From positions 1 through 19,960 of the forward strand of contig NCSJ02000532.1 in the NCBI GenBank assembly GCA_002812745.2: DNA of 19,960 nt. The letters run 5' to 3'. Shown here one piece after another: positions 9,750 to 19,510 of this stretch. A program made the position numbers and the translations under genes. Origin of the DNA: Scytalidium lignicola (taxonomy: Eukaryota > Ascomycota > Leotiomycetes). Below the pieces are notes generated by a model that made no database searches, was not told the DNA's origin, and was given only the letters and a program-made list of their open reading frames with translations. Each line of letters starts with the position of its first letter. Within the stretch, counting starts at the first letter, position 1.

Positions 9750-11560
9750 CTTTTTACATATAATCATTTATAATTATCCTTATTACTTAACTTATCTACT
9801 TAAAATATCTTATTCTCCTTTATTATTTTTAATACTCTAACTTAATTGTACATGTATAATCAATATATTCATCATCATATTTACATTCAATTATTCTTCT
9901 ATTACCTTCTTATCTACTAATTTACCTTTTACTATCTTATTTATCCAATCATCTCTAAATAACTTTACTTTTAAAATCTAATATCTCATTTAATCTTTAA
10001 ACATCTTAACTTTTCTTGTTGTATTATAATAAATATTCTTATTAATATTATTATTAAATACTTATATTTTACTAATCTTCATTTTATATATTAACATAAT
10101 TCTTATATTAATCTATACTTCTAACATTATTATTCTATGTTTAAACTTATTTTTTGTTATCATTGCTTATATATTATAATCTTATATTTTACCTTTAATG
10201 CTAATTCACAATTTGTATACTTATAAACTTCCTCTTAACCTTTTTTTTTCTTGTATTAATTTGTAATATATACATTTCTTTTACAATTCTCCTATTACTC
10301 AAAATATTTCTTTATTTATTATCTCTTTTATCTTTAATTATTATTGAATTTCTAATCATAACCTTTCTCCTTCTTTATTTATCCTAAACTTTTCTTCTTC
10401 TCTTAAATACTTAACTTTTTCNTTTTTTCTTCTTCTTCTCCTTTACTTTTTTCCTCTTCTTAGATATATTACTCTTATATTACTCTCTTATAACATATAT
10501 CATATAATACTTTATCTATTCTTCTATAATCTATTCATATAATACTATTTATTAACATTATTAACTTTAGATATATTTTATCATTGCTTACTTGTCCATC
10601 TCCTTAACATTATACACTATAATCTCNTTTTGTCTTCTTGAATGCTTATGTATACTTAATATTGATTATTATAATTGACTTGCTTATCTTGTTACTTTGT
10701 CCTCTACATTTACTCTATTGTACAAAACTCATCAATCTATATAACTAGTCAATATAAACAATATATCAAATGCTTTTGATGTTAATCCTTATCCTTAATG
10801 TTCTTATAACTACTATTTATTCTTTCCCTTTACTCTTTGTTTCCTTTTCCTCTGTCNTTTTTCTTCTTTATCTTTCTCTTTGTCNTTTTTCTTTATCTTT
10901 TTCTCCTTTATCNTTTTTCTTTATCTTTCTCTTTTCTATTTTTTTTCTTTGTCTCTCTCTCCTTTATCTCTCTTTCCTTTGTTTTTCTCTCTTCTTCTTA
11001 AATTTATTATTATAACATTTTCTCTTTCTCTTTTGTTATAACTTTATAAAATAAACATCTTAATATTATACTTACTTCTTTACTTATTATATAACTTTGT
11101 ATATATATAATCTTGTCTTAATTGTTTGAAAACTTCTTTAATTATTATACTACTTGAATTTTAACCTTGAATATTAACTTATCTTTATTGTTAATTATTT
11201 AATATCAAATTGTTTATTATGTTGTATGTTGTCAAAATAATATTACTCCTTCTATTAATAATTATTCTTATAATATCCACTTTAAATCTATTATTAACAT
11301 AGTTATCAATCTTGTAAATCAACATCTAATATATTATAATTATTATAATGCTTGTAATTATACTTAGTATAATATATTTATAATAATAATGTAATACTCA
11401 TCAAAAAACATATATGTTAATTGTCCTTGAATTTGTATACTTTGTATATATTATAAAAACCTCTTGTTAATTGCTTAGTTTATATTAACTATTATTAATT
11501 ATTATAATTCTTTATTATTACGCTTATCTCTTTATTCTTCACAATTTAACCTTGTTTATT
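9750..11560 (-). pseudogene. Decayed Lys/Glu/Asp-rich coding region, unknown product
   Basis: A minus-strand frame can be followed for about 1.8 kb if Ns are treated as extra bases and one A run near 10930 is shortened by one base. Order: a hydrophobic/Asn-rich part from an ATG at 11325 (MLIYKIDNYVNNRF), SSSIIIKEVFKQLRQDY (about 11110-11160), a charged repeat of the EKDK type (10845-11005), YKNIKDKD and HLIYCLY (about 10700-10790), a Glu/Lys-rich helical part with EEEKSKGEEEEK and KYLREEEKFRINKEGERL (about 10340-10450), then KVKLFRDDWINKIVKGK and KYDDEYIDYTCTIKLEY (about 9860-9980). Parts run 30-40 codons without stops. I recognise no family. It may be a nuclear charged or coiled-coil protein, or another transposon's protein. 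Confidence 0.42.
10845..11005. repeat. Polypyrimidine tract with 12-15-bp units
   Basis: On the plus strand nearly every base is C or T, with only scattered A and G. Imperfect units of 12-15 bases begin TTTATC or TTTGTC and continue with T and CTC, about nine in a row. Four Ns fall in it or at its edge (10857, 10885, 10913 region), each before a T run. Read on the minus strand it encodes an (EKDK)-like charged repeat in one frame once Ns are ignored. Mirror-type polypurine-polypyrimidine tracts of this length can form triplex DNA, which may also explain poor base calling. Confidence 0.8.
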
Positions 11561-12149
11561 ATTTACATTTTATAATATTATTTACTAATGTTGTAAATAG
11601 AATCATTATTATTATAGTTTATTGTATTACTATTATTATCATTGNAAAAAAACNAACATTGATTTACTATTATTAGTTAATAATACTATAATCGATGTTA
11701 TATAACTATAATATACAAATTTTATTACTTCTCTTTACTTAACTAACTTAAATCCTCCTTGTAATTTATATATAACTTGAATTCTTTAAATAACCTTACT
11801 TATAATATACTTTAACTTAATTTGTTTAGTAAAAGAAATCCAATTATACTTAACTTCTTTGTTATACTTTGTTTTAATTTATTATAAGATATTATACCTT
11901 ATTAACTCTTTGTTAATGCTTTATTTATACTTAGTCTTTAACTTCTCCTTATGTTTATTATTAATAATATTTAATCTTAAAAACTTATATTACTTAATTA
12001 ATACTTACTTAAATATACTGATTAACTCTAGTCTTAATCAGTGTAAAAAATCCTTATCAATAGCATAATACTATTATGTTACATATTATTAATGTCTTAC
12101 TTACTTATATACTTATTAATATTATAATCTTTCTTTTATACTTACTTAT
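11561..12149. other. AT-rich DNA, nothing recognised
   Basis: The plus strand still has more C than G. Two Ns flank a run of A at about 11645-11654. Short open stretches on the plus strand here are made of Leu, Ile, Tyr and Phe codons only, which is what AT-rich pyrimidine-biased DNA gives by chance, so none is called. No homology to the gypsy copies or to the neighbouring minisatellites was seen. Confidence 0.45.
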
Positions 12150-12328
12150 TATCTGTAAATCTACTCTCTTCTCTTTTTATATATGCTTATCTACAAATTA
12201 TCTACTTCTCNTTTTTATATATGCTCATTTACAAACATGTCTTCTCTTCTTGTTTTATATATACTTCTTTATTATTATTTACATTCCTTTTTTATATATA
12301 CTCATTTATAAACTTTACTTTATATATT
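12150..12328. repeat. 38-bp minisatellite
   Basis: Four consecutive units start at about 12150, 12188, 12226 and 12266, with a partial fifth at 12303. Each begins TATCTAC/CATTTAC-like, has a CTTCTC-type middle and ends TTTTTATATATRCT. Unit lengths are 38, 38 (including an N at 12211), 40 and 37. The array directly abuts the right-hand 25-bp array. Apparent short plus-strand open frames across it are repeat artefacts. Confidence 0.82.
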
Positions 12329-12429
12329 AACCTTCTCTTTCTTCTTCCTTTATTAACCTTTACCTTCTTACTAATTATCAACCTTCATCCTCTTATTTAT
12401 TATTAACCCTTACTTTTATACTAATTACC
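12329..12429. repeat. 25-bp minisatellite, right array
   Basis: Four units begin at 12329 (26 bp), 12355, 12380 and 12405 (25 bp each). All start AACC(T/C)T and most end TTATT or AATTAYC. The unit is the same as in the left array at 9647, in the same orientation, 2.68 kb away. The two arrays bracket the C-skewed block. Confidence 0.85.
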
Positions 12430-13656
12430 ATCTTAACATAAAATTAAAATTTACTTATTGAATTAAAATATATTAAAACATATTTAATACTAATTCCTTT
12501 AAATCTTATCTTATCAACTCCTTATCACTTTTGCTTTTTTTATTTCTTCTTCCTCCTCTTCTCCTTGAATTCCTTCTTCTTACTCTTATGTCTAACTAGC
12601 TTTTCTTAACTTGTATACTATAATCTTGATAACTACTTGTTAATATACTTATATTGTCAATTATATACTTAAATACTTTTAACTATTTTATACTAATTGT
12701 CTACTTAACTTTTCTTTAGCTTACAATCTACACTTGTCCATAAATAAATACTCTGACTTATAACAGTTTAATACTTATATAAATAGCTAGACATATATTA
12801 AATACTATATAATAATCTAGTTAACTATTATAAGTAAAAACCATATAATATAATCTATATTACCTTATTATTTGTATAACTTATTGTATATCATCAAAAA
12901 ACATACTTACTTATTAATCATATATATATTATATACTAAATATACATTATTACTAACTTATAATAGATTATTATATAAATATACCTTGAAAATCTGTTAT
13001 TAATTTATCTAATTGTCTTTTTTACTATTGTCTTCTACTTTGGTTATATNAAAAATACTTATAAACTTACTTGACTAATGTAACTTGCTTAATATGTATA
13101 ATTTGTTTGGCTAATATAAAAACAAAACATTTACTTACCTTAATTAACTTAATCTTTAGCCTTTATACTAATTATCNTTTTTATAATATACATTATCATT
13201 ATTAACTTGTACAAAAATTCTTATTCTTTGTTCAAATATACCNTTTTTCTATAACTAACTCTATGTCTTTATCCTATTTGTTATTTACTTGATTAATAAT
13301 TATAATCTTTCTTTTTATTGTATATACTAATATAAATATTCTTACTTAACTTTATATTGTTTTTGATTTTTAACATTTTTGATAAAATTATATTCTAATT
13401 GTTAAAATGTCATATTCTATACTATTATATCCTTAATAGTTGTTAAATCAATTGTTAATAATAGTTGATTAAACATCAATTCTTAAATTAATATTTTTAA
13501 TTTACTAATTAAATTCTAACACATATTATATAATTTGTTCATTTGAATTCTTAATCCTTAATAATAAATTATTTCTTCATCATAAGACTAATTGATGTTT
13601 GACAACTCTTAATGTTGATTATTATATTTCTTGTTTATGATTAACTGTATTAATAT
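12430..13656. other. AT-rich DNA with a short Glu-rich minus-strand trace
   Basis: At about 12530-12625 the minus strand reads VYKLRKAS, then after three stops EEGIQGEEEEEEIKKAK, a Glu-rich string like those at 10340-10450. It may be a further piece of the same decayed coding system, but it is short and frame-isolated. The remainder is featureless AT-rich DNA with Ns at about 13050, 13177 and 13243, each beside T or A runs. No RNA gene or element homology was seen. Confidence 0.35.
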
Positions 13657-14230
13657 GCTGGATATTAACAAAAATGACCCCTTATACAAATGTTGTTATT
13701 ATATCTTTTAAATCTACTCTAAGACTAATTACAATTTATACTTAACTTACAACCTTAATTCTAATTATACTATTGATAGAATAGTCACTTCTAACATGAT
13801 TAATCGTTTAATTTATAATATATATCCTATTATAAGTATAAACTTCATTGACGATTATAATTATAAACCTTATATGTTAATCTTGCAAATTATTATATAA
13901 TGTATTAATAACAACTTGTACAATGTAATCTAACTAGTATCTTACATCAACATTAATATACATAAACATATTAACATATTAGTTAATAAGTTGTTCTTTA
14001 TCATAAGCTTATCAAAGTCTTTATTCTTCTCCATCTACTCATATATATAGTTAATACACTTCTATTAACTAAATGTGAACATAATACTAATTTCTGCTAT
14101 TCAAATGTTAATGACAATTTCATTAATATTATAATTGATATTATAATCTTTTGTAACCCTCTTTTATTATGTTTTAACTTATGTAATATTCGTTTATCTT
14201 AAATATTTCTCAGGATGTACTTTATATTAA
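13657..14230 (+). other. Possible decayed coding trace, strand uncertain
   Basis: On the plus strand a frame starting MLDINKNDPLYKCCYYIF runs about 190 codons with about nine stops, including a stretch of about 60 codons without any (13715-13897). The complementary minus-strand frame in the same codon phase is almost as open (about thirteen stops), with ISLRVDLKDIITTFV and MEKNKDFDKLMIKNN. Both are below the chance stop rate, so one is probably a shadow of the other. I recognise no family on either strand. Confidence 0.22.
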
Positions 14231-15674
14231 TAAGTTAAGGTTGATTACTTTGTAATCCTTGTTGTTCTATATAGTTAAATGAACTTAATCATACTTGTTA
14301 ATTGATCTTATGAATAAAACTTAACACAATACTTGATTACTTTTCTGATAAATTTATTATACTTATAATAAGTTATCTTATATATTTATACTTAAACAAT
14401 TACATTTATAATAACTTATCTTATATGCTTATTCTTAAACTATCTTTTTAATAACTTATATTATATATATACTCTTTTTAATTATAAGCTTATCTAAAAA
14501 CATAATATATATTTATCTTGCTTCTTTCCTCCTCTAGTACTATTTGTATAGTATAACATATAAACTATTGTTAATTCTTATTATACTAGTTTACTAATTG
14601 TGAATTCTAATGTAATTCAAACGGATGTTAGTAGGTTATTTTGTTTTTAGGCAAGTTCTACTACTTTAACACATCTTTATAATTAACATTAACTAATATG
14701 TCCAAATACTACTCTAAAATCCAACTTTATACAATTATCAATTAATATAACTATAACTTGTCTAACTTGGTTACTTCATTAAATGCATATGTCTTGATCA
14801 AATTATGCTTAGACTACTATAACATAGTGTTTTACCTTGTAAACCACAATCACAAGTCTTATTCATCAGTTAACATCATGGTTAACAATGTTGTATAATG
14901 CTTTTACTTGGCTATCTCTTATTCCTAAATCTTTTAAACGATAAGATTATTAGCTAAAACTTACACTAATATAGCTTTATTAAGGCTCTAAAGGTCAACT
15001 AGGTTAATGTTGACTTCTCTTATGTTAAGGACAGTAATCTGACAATGTTAATACTCCTCTTCAATTTGCTTATTCTTATCTACTACTTAATATTACTCTT
15101 TACTATCATAAAACTATGTTTGTAATTGTACTCTAATACATATTTCTTCTATAACTACTTACTTTTTATTATAATCCTTGTTTGCATAACATTATATATA
15201 CTATTTACTCTATGTTATATATAGATATTTTATGTACTAAAACTTATTTATTACTAGAATAATAAGTTATAATGTTAAACTATTCTCTAGGATGGAAATC
15301 ATTGTATAATTATAATCATACTTGAATTCTTTTGTATATTATTTTATCTGATAACAGATTATTAGTTTGACATTATAATACTTATGGATATACTTTGTTA
15401 ACTTATAAACACTAACTACTTTATTATACTTATTGCTTAAACATACTAATACTTTATATTTCATGTTCAAATAGACTAAATTACTCTAAACGTTGGGGAT
15501 AAGTCTAATTGTACATGTTAAATCCATTTTCGATGTTAAATCATTAAATTTCATGAATTATTATATAACCTTAATCTTGTTATGTATATATATAACATCT
15601 TTCCTTGTATAAGCCACAAAACCTTAATCTGACTAATCGTTATCTTCATATAACTTGTTATGTACACATATAAC
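14231..15674. other. AT-rich DNA, no recognised gene
   Basis: Several windows give protein-like strings on one strand or the other (for example plus-strand 14770-15090 and minus-strand 14500-15000), but stops occur at 6-11 percent and no motif is familiar. This interval keeps slightly more GC and a few CG dinucleotides (for example near 14622, 14938, 15491) than the middle of the window, so it may be a different or less mutated sequence. No tandem array or RNA gene was found. Confidence 0.4.
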
Positions 15675-16178
15675 AAATTGTCTAGTCCGAGTAATAATTC
15701 AGCAAATCTAGATTTTTCTTCTAATTTAAATTACTTTGAAGAAGTTATTATTCAAAATTTTCAGAATAAAGAATATAAATCTTTATTAACTCTTATTAAT
15801 GAACATAAAGATTTAAAAACCTAAGAATTATCAAGTTTCTTGATTAATTCTAAATTTTATACTTATTATCTTTATTACTTATATTAAGTAATAACAACCT
15901 TATTATAAGTTTATTAATAAATATTTAAAGCTTTAGAAAATAACAAAGGTAATAAAAGATTATGACTTTGTTTATAAGTTAAATATACTAAAGTAAATTC
16001 ACATTTACCTTGTTTTCTTTATCTTTACCCTTGAGTTATACAAGAAATAAAAGAGTAACAACTTAGAATTAAAGGAGATAAGTATTATTAACCTAAACAA
16101 TGAATATAAAGTAGAAGTAATCTTAGACTATAAATAACAAAGAAGAATTTTCAAATACTTCATTAATTAAAAAGGATA
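15675..16178 (+). pseudogene. Decayed coding region of unknown family, plus strand
   Basis: A single plus-strand frame spans about 165 codons with no frameshift. It starts with a Ser/Asn-rich part (SSPSNNSANLDFSSNLNYF) and is open for about 48 codons, through EEVIIQNFQNKEYKSLL and LINEHKDLKT. Later parts include SSFLINSKFYTYYLYYLY, IFKALENNKGNKRL, VKYTKV and VIQEIKE. Most stops are TAA with a few TGA, as expected from Gln, Arg or Trp codons after C-to-T or G-to-A change. It faces the integrase end of gypsy copy C and ends at the same N-marked junction (16180/16187). I do not recognise the product; a Gag-like or other transposon protein is possible. Confidence 0.4.
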
Positions 16179-16184
16179 TNACTA

Positions 16185-16420
16185 ATNAAGAAGATTCTTA
16201 ACCTTCTTATAAATTTTATATTCTATAATTACTTTCTTAACTATTAACTATAGTTTTATGATAAAGTAATCCTTATTAATTTAATAATAATATCAAGTTA
16301 TTCTTATATGTTCATTGTATAATAAGTTATATTATTCTTTAACAAACTCTTCTGCTAATTTTGTTAGTATATATAACTTCTTGTTTATATACTAAATTTC
16401 TTCGATTTTCTCTTATTCAC
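16185..16420 (-). pseudogene. Integrase N-terminal HHCC zinc finger (copy C)
   Basis: The minus strand reads KKLYILTKLAEEFVKE, then LLYNEHIRIT, then DYFIIKL and EYKIYKK. This matches the gypsy integrase opening: the RLYVPxxLR start, a His region GHxGxxxT and a CxxC pair. The His at 16308-16310 is kept, the Gly after it is Arg and the CxxC has become Tyr-Lys-Ile-Tyr (16209-16220) by G-to-A changes. The catalytic core with the DDE residues is missing because the sequence changes identity at about 16180. Integrase would insert the cDNA copy into the host chromosome. Confidence 0.82.
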
Positions 16421-16599
16421 CTTTAATCATGTTTAATAAAGTATTCTCTTTTTCCTTTTCAATTGCTTCTCTGATTCAATCAGCCTAATACTTGTCTATT
16501 ACTGTTGTTATAGTTATAAGTTATCCTTTATTATATACTAAGAATCTACTTTCATCTTCCTTTAATATTAGTTTACTCTTTTCTTTCTCTTTAACTAAG

Positions 16600-17130
16600 T
16601 ATTTAATTTTCTAACTTAGAGTATTTACTCTTCTATTGTCTTTGCCTTTAACATGAGTAATCTTAAAATCATACTTAGATAACTTCTTTGCTTATTATAC
16701 TTGTCTAGCATTTAATTACTTAATTATCATAAAGTATTAAAGGTTATAATAATCTAAGAGTATATTAACTGTTTTACTAGATCTAACTGTATAAACTCTC
16801 TAATACTTCAGAACTTCTATAATAGTTAGTATTTCCTTATCCAATGTCTGATAATTCCTTTTTACAATATTCAATTTCCTTGACCAAAATGCTAATAGTA
16901 CTTAGTAATATTATTTACTAATCTATTATAATTGTAATAACACAACTCTTAATACTACATCAAAAGTATCAGTTTTAATTCTTATTCCTTTCTTTAGATC
17001 AAAGATTCTTAAGAAACTTCCTTTTACAAAAACATCCTTAATGCTTTAGAATACTTCTTTTACAACGTTATTCCATTTATAAGTTTGATCCTTCTTCATG
17101 AGTTCAGTCAATAGTATAAAGATTTTAGAA
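16600..17130 (-). pseudogene. RNase H domain (copy C)
   Basis: Near 16920-17010 the minus strand gives FDLKKGIRIKTDTFDVVLRV, matching FDPxKPxxIETDASDxAxGA at the RNase H start, with the first catalytic Asp kept. It ends near 16608-16676 with YDFKITHVKGKDNRRVNTLS followed by a stop, the decayed form of the DFxIxYxxGxxNxxADALSR end. In between, LLAFWSRKLN and YQTLDKEILTI match the FxSRKLxxxExxYxxxDKELLAI region. The stop in ALSR is at the Arg codon. The domain would remove RNA template during reverse transcription. Confidence 0.85.
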
Positions 17131-17990
17131 TAATCTTTTACAAATCTTCAATAATAATTAACTAACCTTAAAAAACTTTATAATTGTTTAATTATCTTAA
17201 GTAACTCTTACTCCTTGATTAACTAAATCTTGTTGTTAAGGATTTCTATCCTTTTTCCAGAAATATAATGTTCTAAGAATTAAACTTGTTCTTTATAAAA
17301 TTTACATTTCACCAGTTTATAACATAGTCTCACCTCTTATAACACTTGTAAAATAAGCTTAACATACTCTTTATATTCTTCAATACTCTTTGAGTAAATG
17401 ATTATATCATCAAGATATATCATCATGAATTTCTCCAAATATCTTTTTAATATTCAGTTTATTATTCTTTATTATATTGTTAAAGTATTAATCATATTAA
17501 ACATCATAATCAATAGCTTAAATAATCTGTATTTTGTTTAAATAACAACNTTTTTACTTGTCATCTTTCTTAATCCTAACCAGATTAAATGTTAACTATA
17601 AGTCTAGCTTAATAAATATAATAATTTTCTTCAACTTGTCCATCATTGAATTTATTAATAATAAAGGGTATTAATCTTTCTTAGTCTTATTATTTAAGTG
17701 TTTATAATCATTACAAGGTTATCTTAGTAGATTATCTCCTTTCTTTGTATAATACAATAGTATTCTAGCTTTGCTATAACCTTCTTTGTACAAGCTTTTA
17801 AGAATTATTTTCTCAAGTAACCANTTTTTTCGTTATCTTATCCTTAATGAGAGTTGTTTGATAAATTAGTCTATAAGTTAGTCTGAACCCCTTTTTTAAG
17901 CTTTTATCTTATGATCTTATAGTTTGTACTTAGGTAAGGTTAAATCATCAAGTCTTTTTATGAATAACTTTAACCATTTATAATATTCTT
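17130..17990 (-). pseudogene. Reverse transcriptase (copy C)
   Basis: The catalytic box is intact: YLDD at 17406-17417, followed by IIIYSKSIEEY and, after it, VKCKFYKEQV, a stop and FLEHYISGK. These match YxDDILIYSxxxEEHxxHV...KCEFxxxxVxFLGHxIS. The opening LPE...DHKIKL region is at about 17888-17955. Beyond the thumb, SFLRLVNYY, a stop, RFVKDYSKI and LMKKDQTYKW (17055-17190) match the SFLGLANYYRRFI...PLTxLxKK connection. Many stops at Gln and Arg codons, the Gly-to-Glu change in FLGH, and an N at about 17824 show it is dead. This is the best single evidence for the gypsy assignment. Confidence 0.92.
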
Positions 17991-18049
17991 CAAGTATATA
18001 TTTTATAGTTTTGTCAACATGAATAACTCTTAAAGATATAGTTTCTTCT

Positions 18050-18400
18050 AAGAAGGTAATTATACTTGTTCTTTAGTCAATTATTAGATTATACTTCCTT
18101 ATTCACTCAATTCTTAATATGACCTAGTATATTCTTAACCTTATAACATCAAAAGATATTCTTTCTTAGTAACTTCTACTATATTTCATATTTAAGTTCT
18201 GAGTTTAAATATTAACATACTTCTGAACCTTAATACTATTTACTAACAATATTAAGTAATTGTTGTCTTTGACTCTTATACTAAGTCTTAATCATTTTAT
18301 AACTTGTTCATTAATAAAGTTCCTTTCAACTCTTAAATCAATCAAGGCTTTTATTAACTTTTTACACAATTTTATATCAATGTAAAGTGAACTCTTATTA
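18050..18400 (-). pseudogene. Retropepsin-type aspartic protease (copy C)
   Basis: The active-site loop at about 18308-18349 reads KALIDLRVERNFINE on the minus strand. Here the catalytic Asp survives, unlike copies A and B, but Ser has become Leu (TCA to TTA) and Gly has become Arg. The ITF end aligns near 18055-18090. The three copies carry different subsets of transition changes in the same loop, which shows that they were mutated independently after duplication. Confidence 0.84.
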
Positions 18401-19510
18401 TTCATAAAATAAAGATTAACATTTCTAACATTGTCAACTAAAACATTGTCAATGATTTTTAGATCTTTAACATTCTCTTAAAGTTCTTTAAACAATATTA
18501 TTCATCTTATAACAAGGTTTCTTAACCTTAGTCTATTTAAGCTTTTATTGTTTATGAATACATGTACATCTTATACTTATTCTACTATTTCATTTCCAAG
18601 ACATTTCCTTATTTCAGTAATAAAGACATTACTTTCCTTAAGAATTCCTTTTACTGAATTCAAAGGATATACTATTACTTCTTAGTTGAATTGTTAATTA
18701 ATTCTTTATATTAACTCATCTTCTCTTAGTAATACAATGAGTACTTCTAAAGGTAGTAAATCTTCTTCTAGTTCATTAATTGTAAACAAAACTTTCTCAT
18801 CCTAATTAGTTAGTTTAACAACAATTTCAACTAATTCCCTTTGTTCTTATTAAGTATAATACTGTTCAACTTCAAGTAATTATTCTACTGATTTTCCTAA
18901 GCCTTAGATTTCTCTATACTATATTTCTATTTTTAATCAATCTTGTTAGAAGGTTATTATCAAAAGTCCTTCTTATTACAAGTTGTATTATCCTTATATA
19001 ACATAGCTTAATCCTTCTTCTATTACTATCCAGATATCCTTAAGCATTTGATTAAAGTTATCTTAGATCTAAGTTTGTTCTATTAACAAGAGAAATTCAT
19101 GTATTCCNTTTTTTTATGATAATACTCTAAAGGTTAGTCTTATAGACTAGAGTAAGATCTTCAAGATCAAGTTCACATGCCTTAACAGTTACTTCTTCTT
19201 ATTATACAATTCTGAAAAGCTGGTTTTTCTCCAGGATTTCCTATCTTCTTAGTCCTCTTATGCTAATCATAAGATAATATTTCAAGATTAATAGTTCTCT
19301 AAAAACAGGATACTATTCTATTAGTATAATGTTAAAGTCTAGTAGCATAATTATCTAAATTCTATTAACTCTTGAAATTGATCTTCACCTTCCTTAATCT
19401 TTAATTTGGTTATTATCTTAAGGGTATCTTTCATGATGAGTTCTTTTTATAAGTATAGAATTCATCTTAAAGACTCTTGTTATTGTTATTTCATCTGCAT
19501 CAGTCTTAAT
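18400..19510 (-). pseudogene. Gag-protease linker region (copy C)
   Basis: Collinear with 860-1900 of copy A and 3375-4500 of copy B. It gives a broken minus-strand frame with parts such as LDLEDLTLVYKTNL and LEEDLLPLEVLIVL, also seen in the other copies with changes. No known domain was recognised. The length, over 1 kb in all three copies, is a stable property of this family. An N lies at 19108 before a T run. Confidence 0.6.

Noticed and set aside
10770..11015. Plus-strand 81-codon Leu/Phe/Ser-rich frame
   Set aside because: It is a translation of the polypyrimidine tract; such DNA always gives Leu/Phe/Ser. The minus strand fits the surrounding decayed frame better.
11859..12406. Three plus-strand open frames of 61-84 codons
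   Set aside because: They consist of Leu, Ile, Tyr and Phe codons and two of them lie over minisatellite units; no motif and no plausible gene structure.
9647..12429. 25-bp repeats as a CRISPR array
   Set aside because: Units are directly adjacent without spacers and the context is eukaryotic retrotransposon sequence.
14988..15016. Short inverted repeat GTCAAC...GTTGAC
   Set aside because: Only six paired bases with no flanking element structure; expected by chance.
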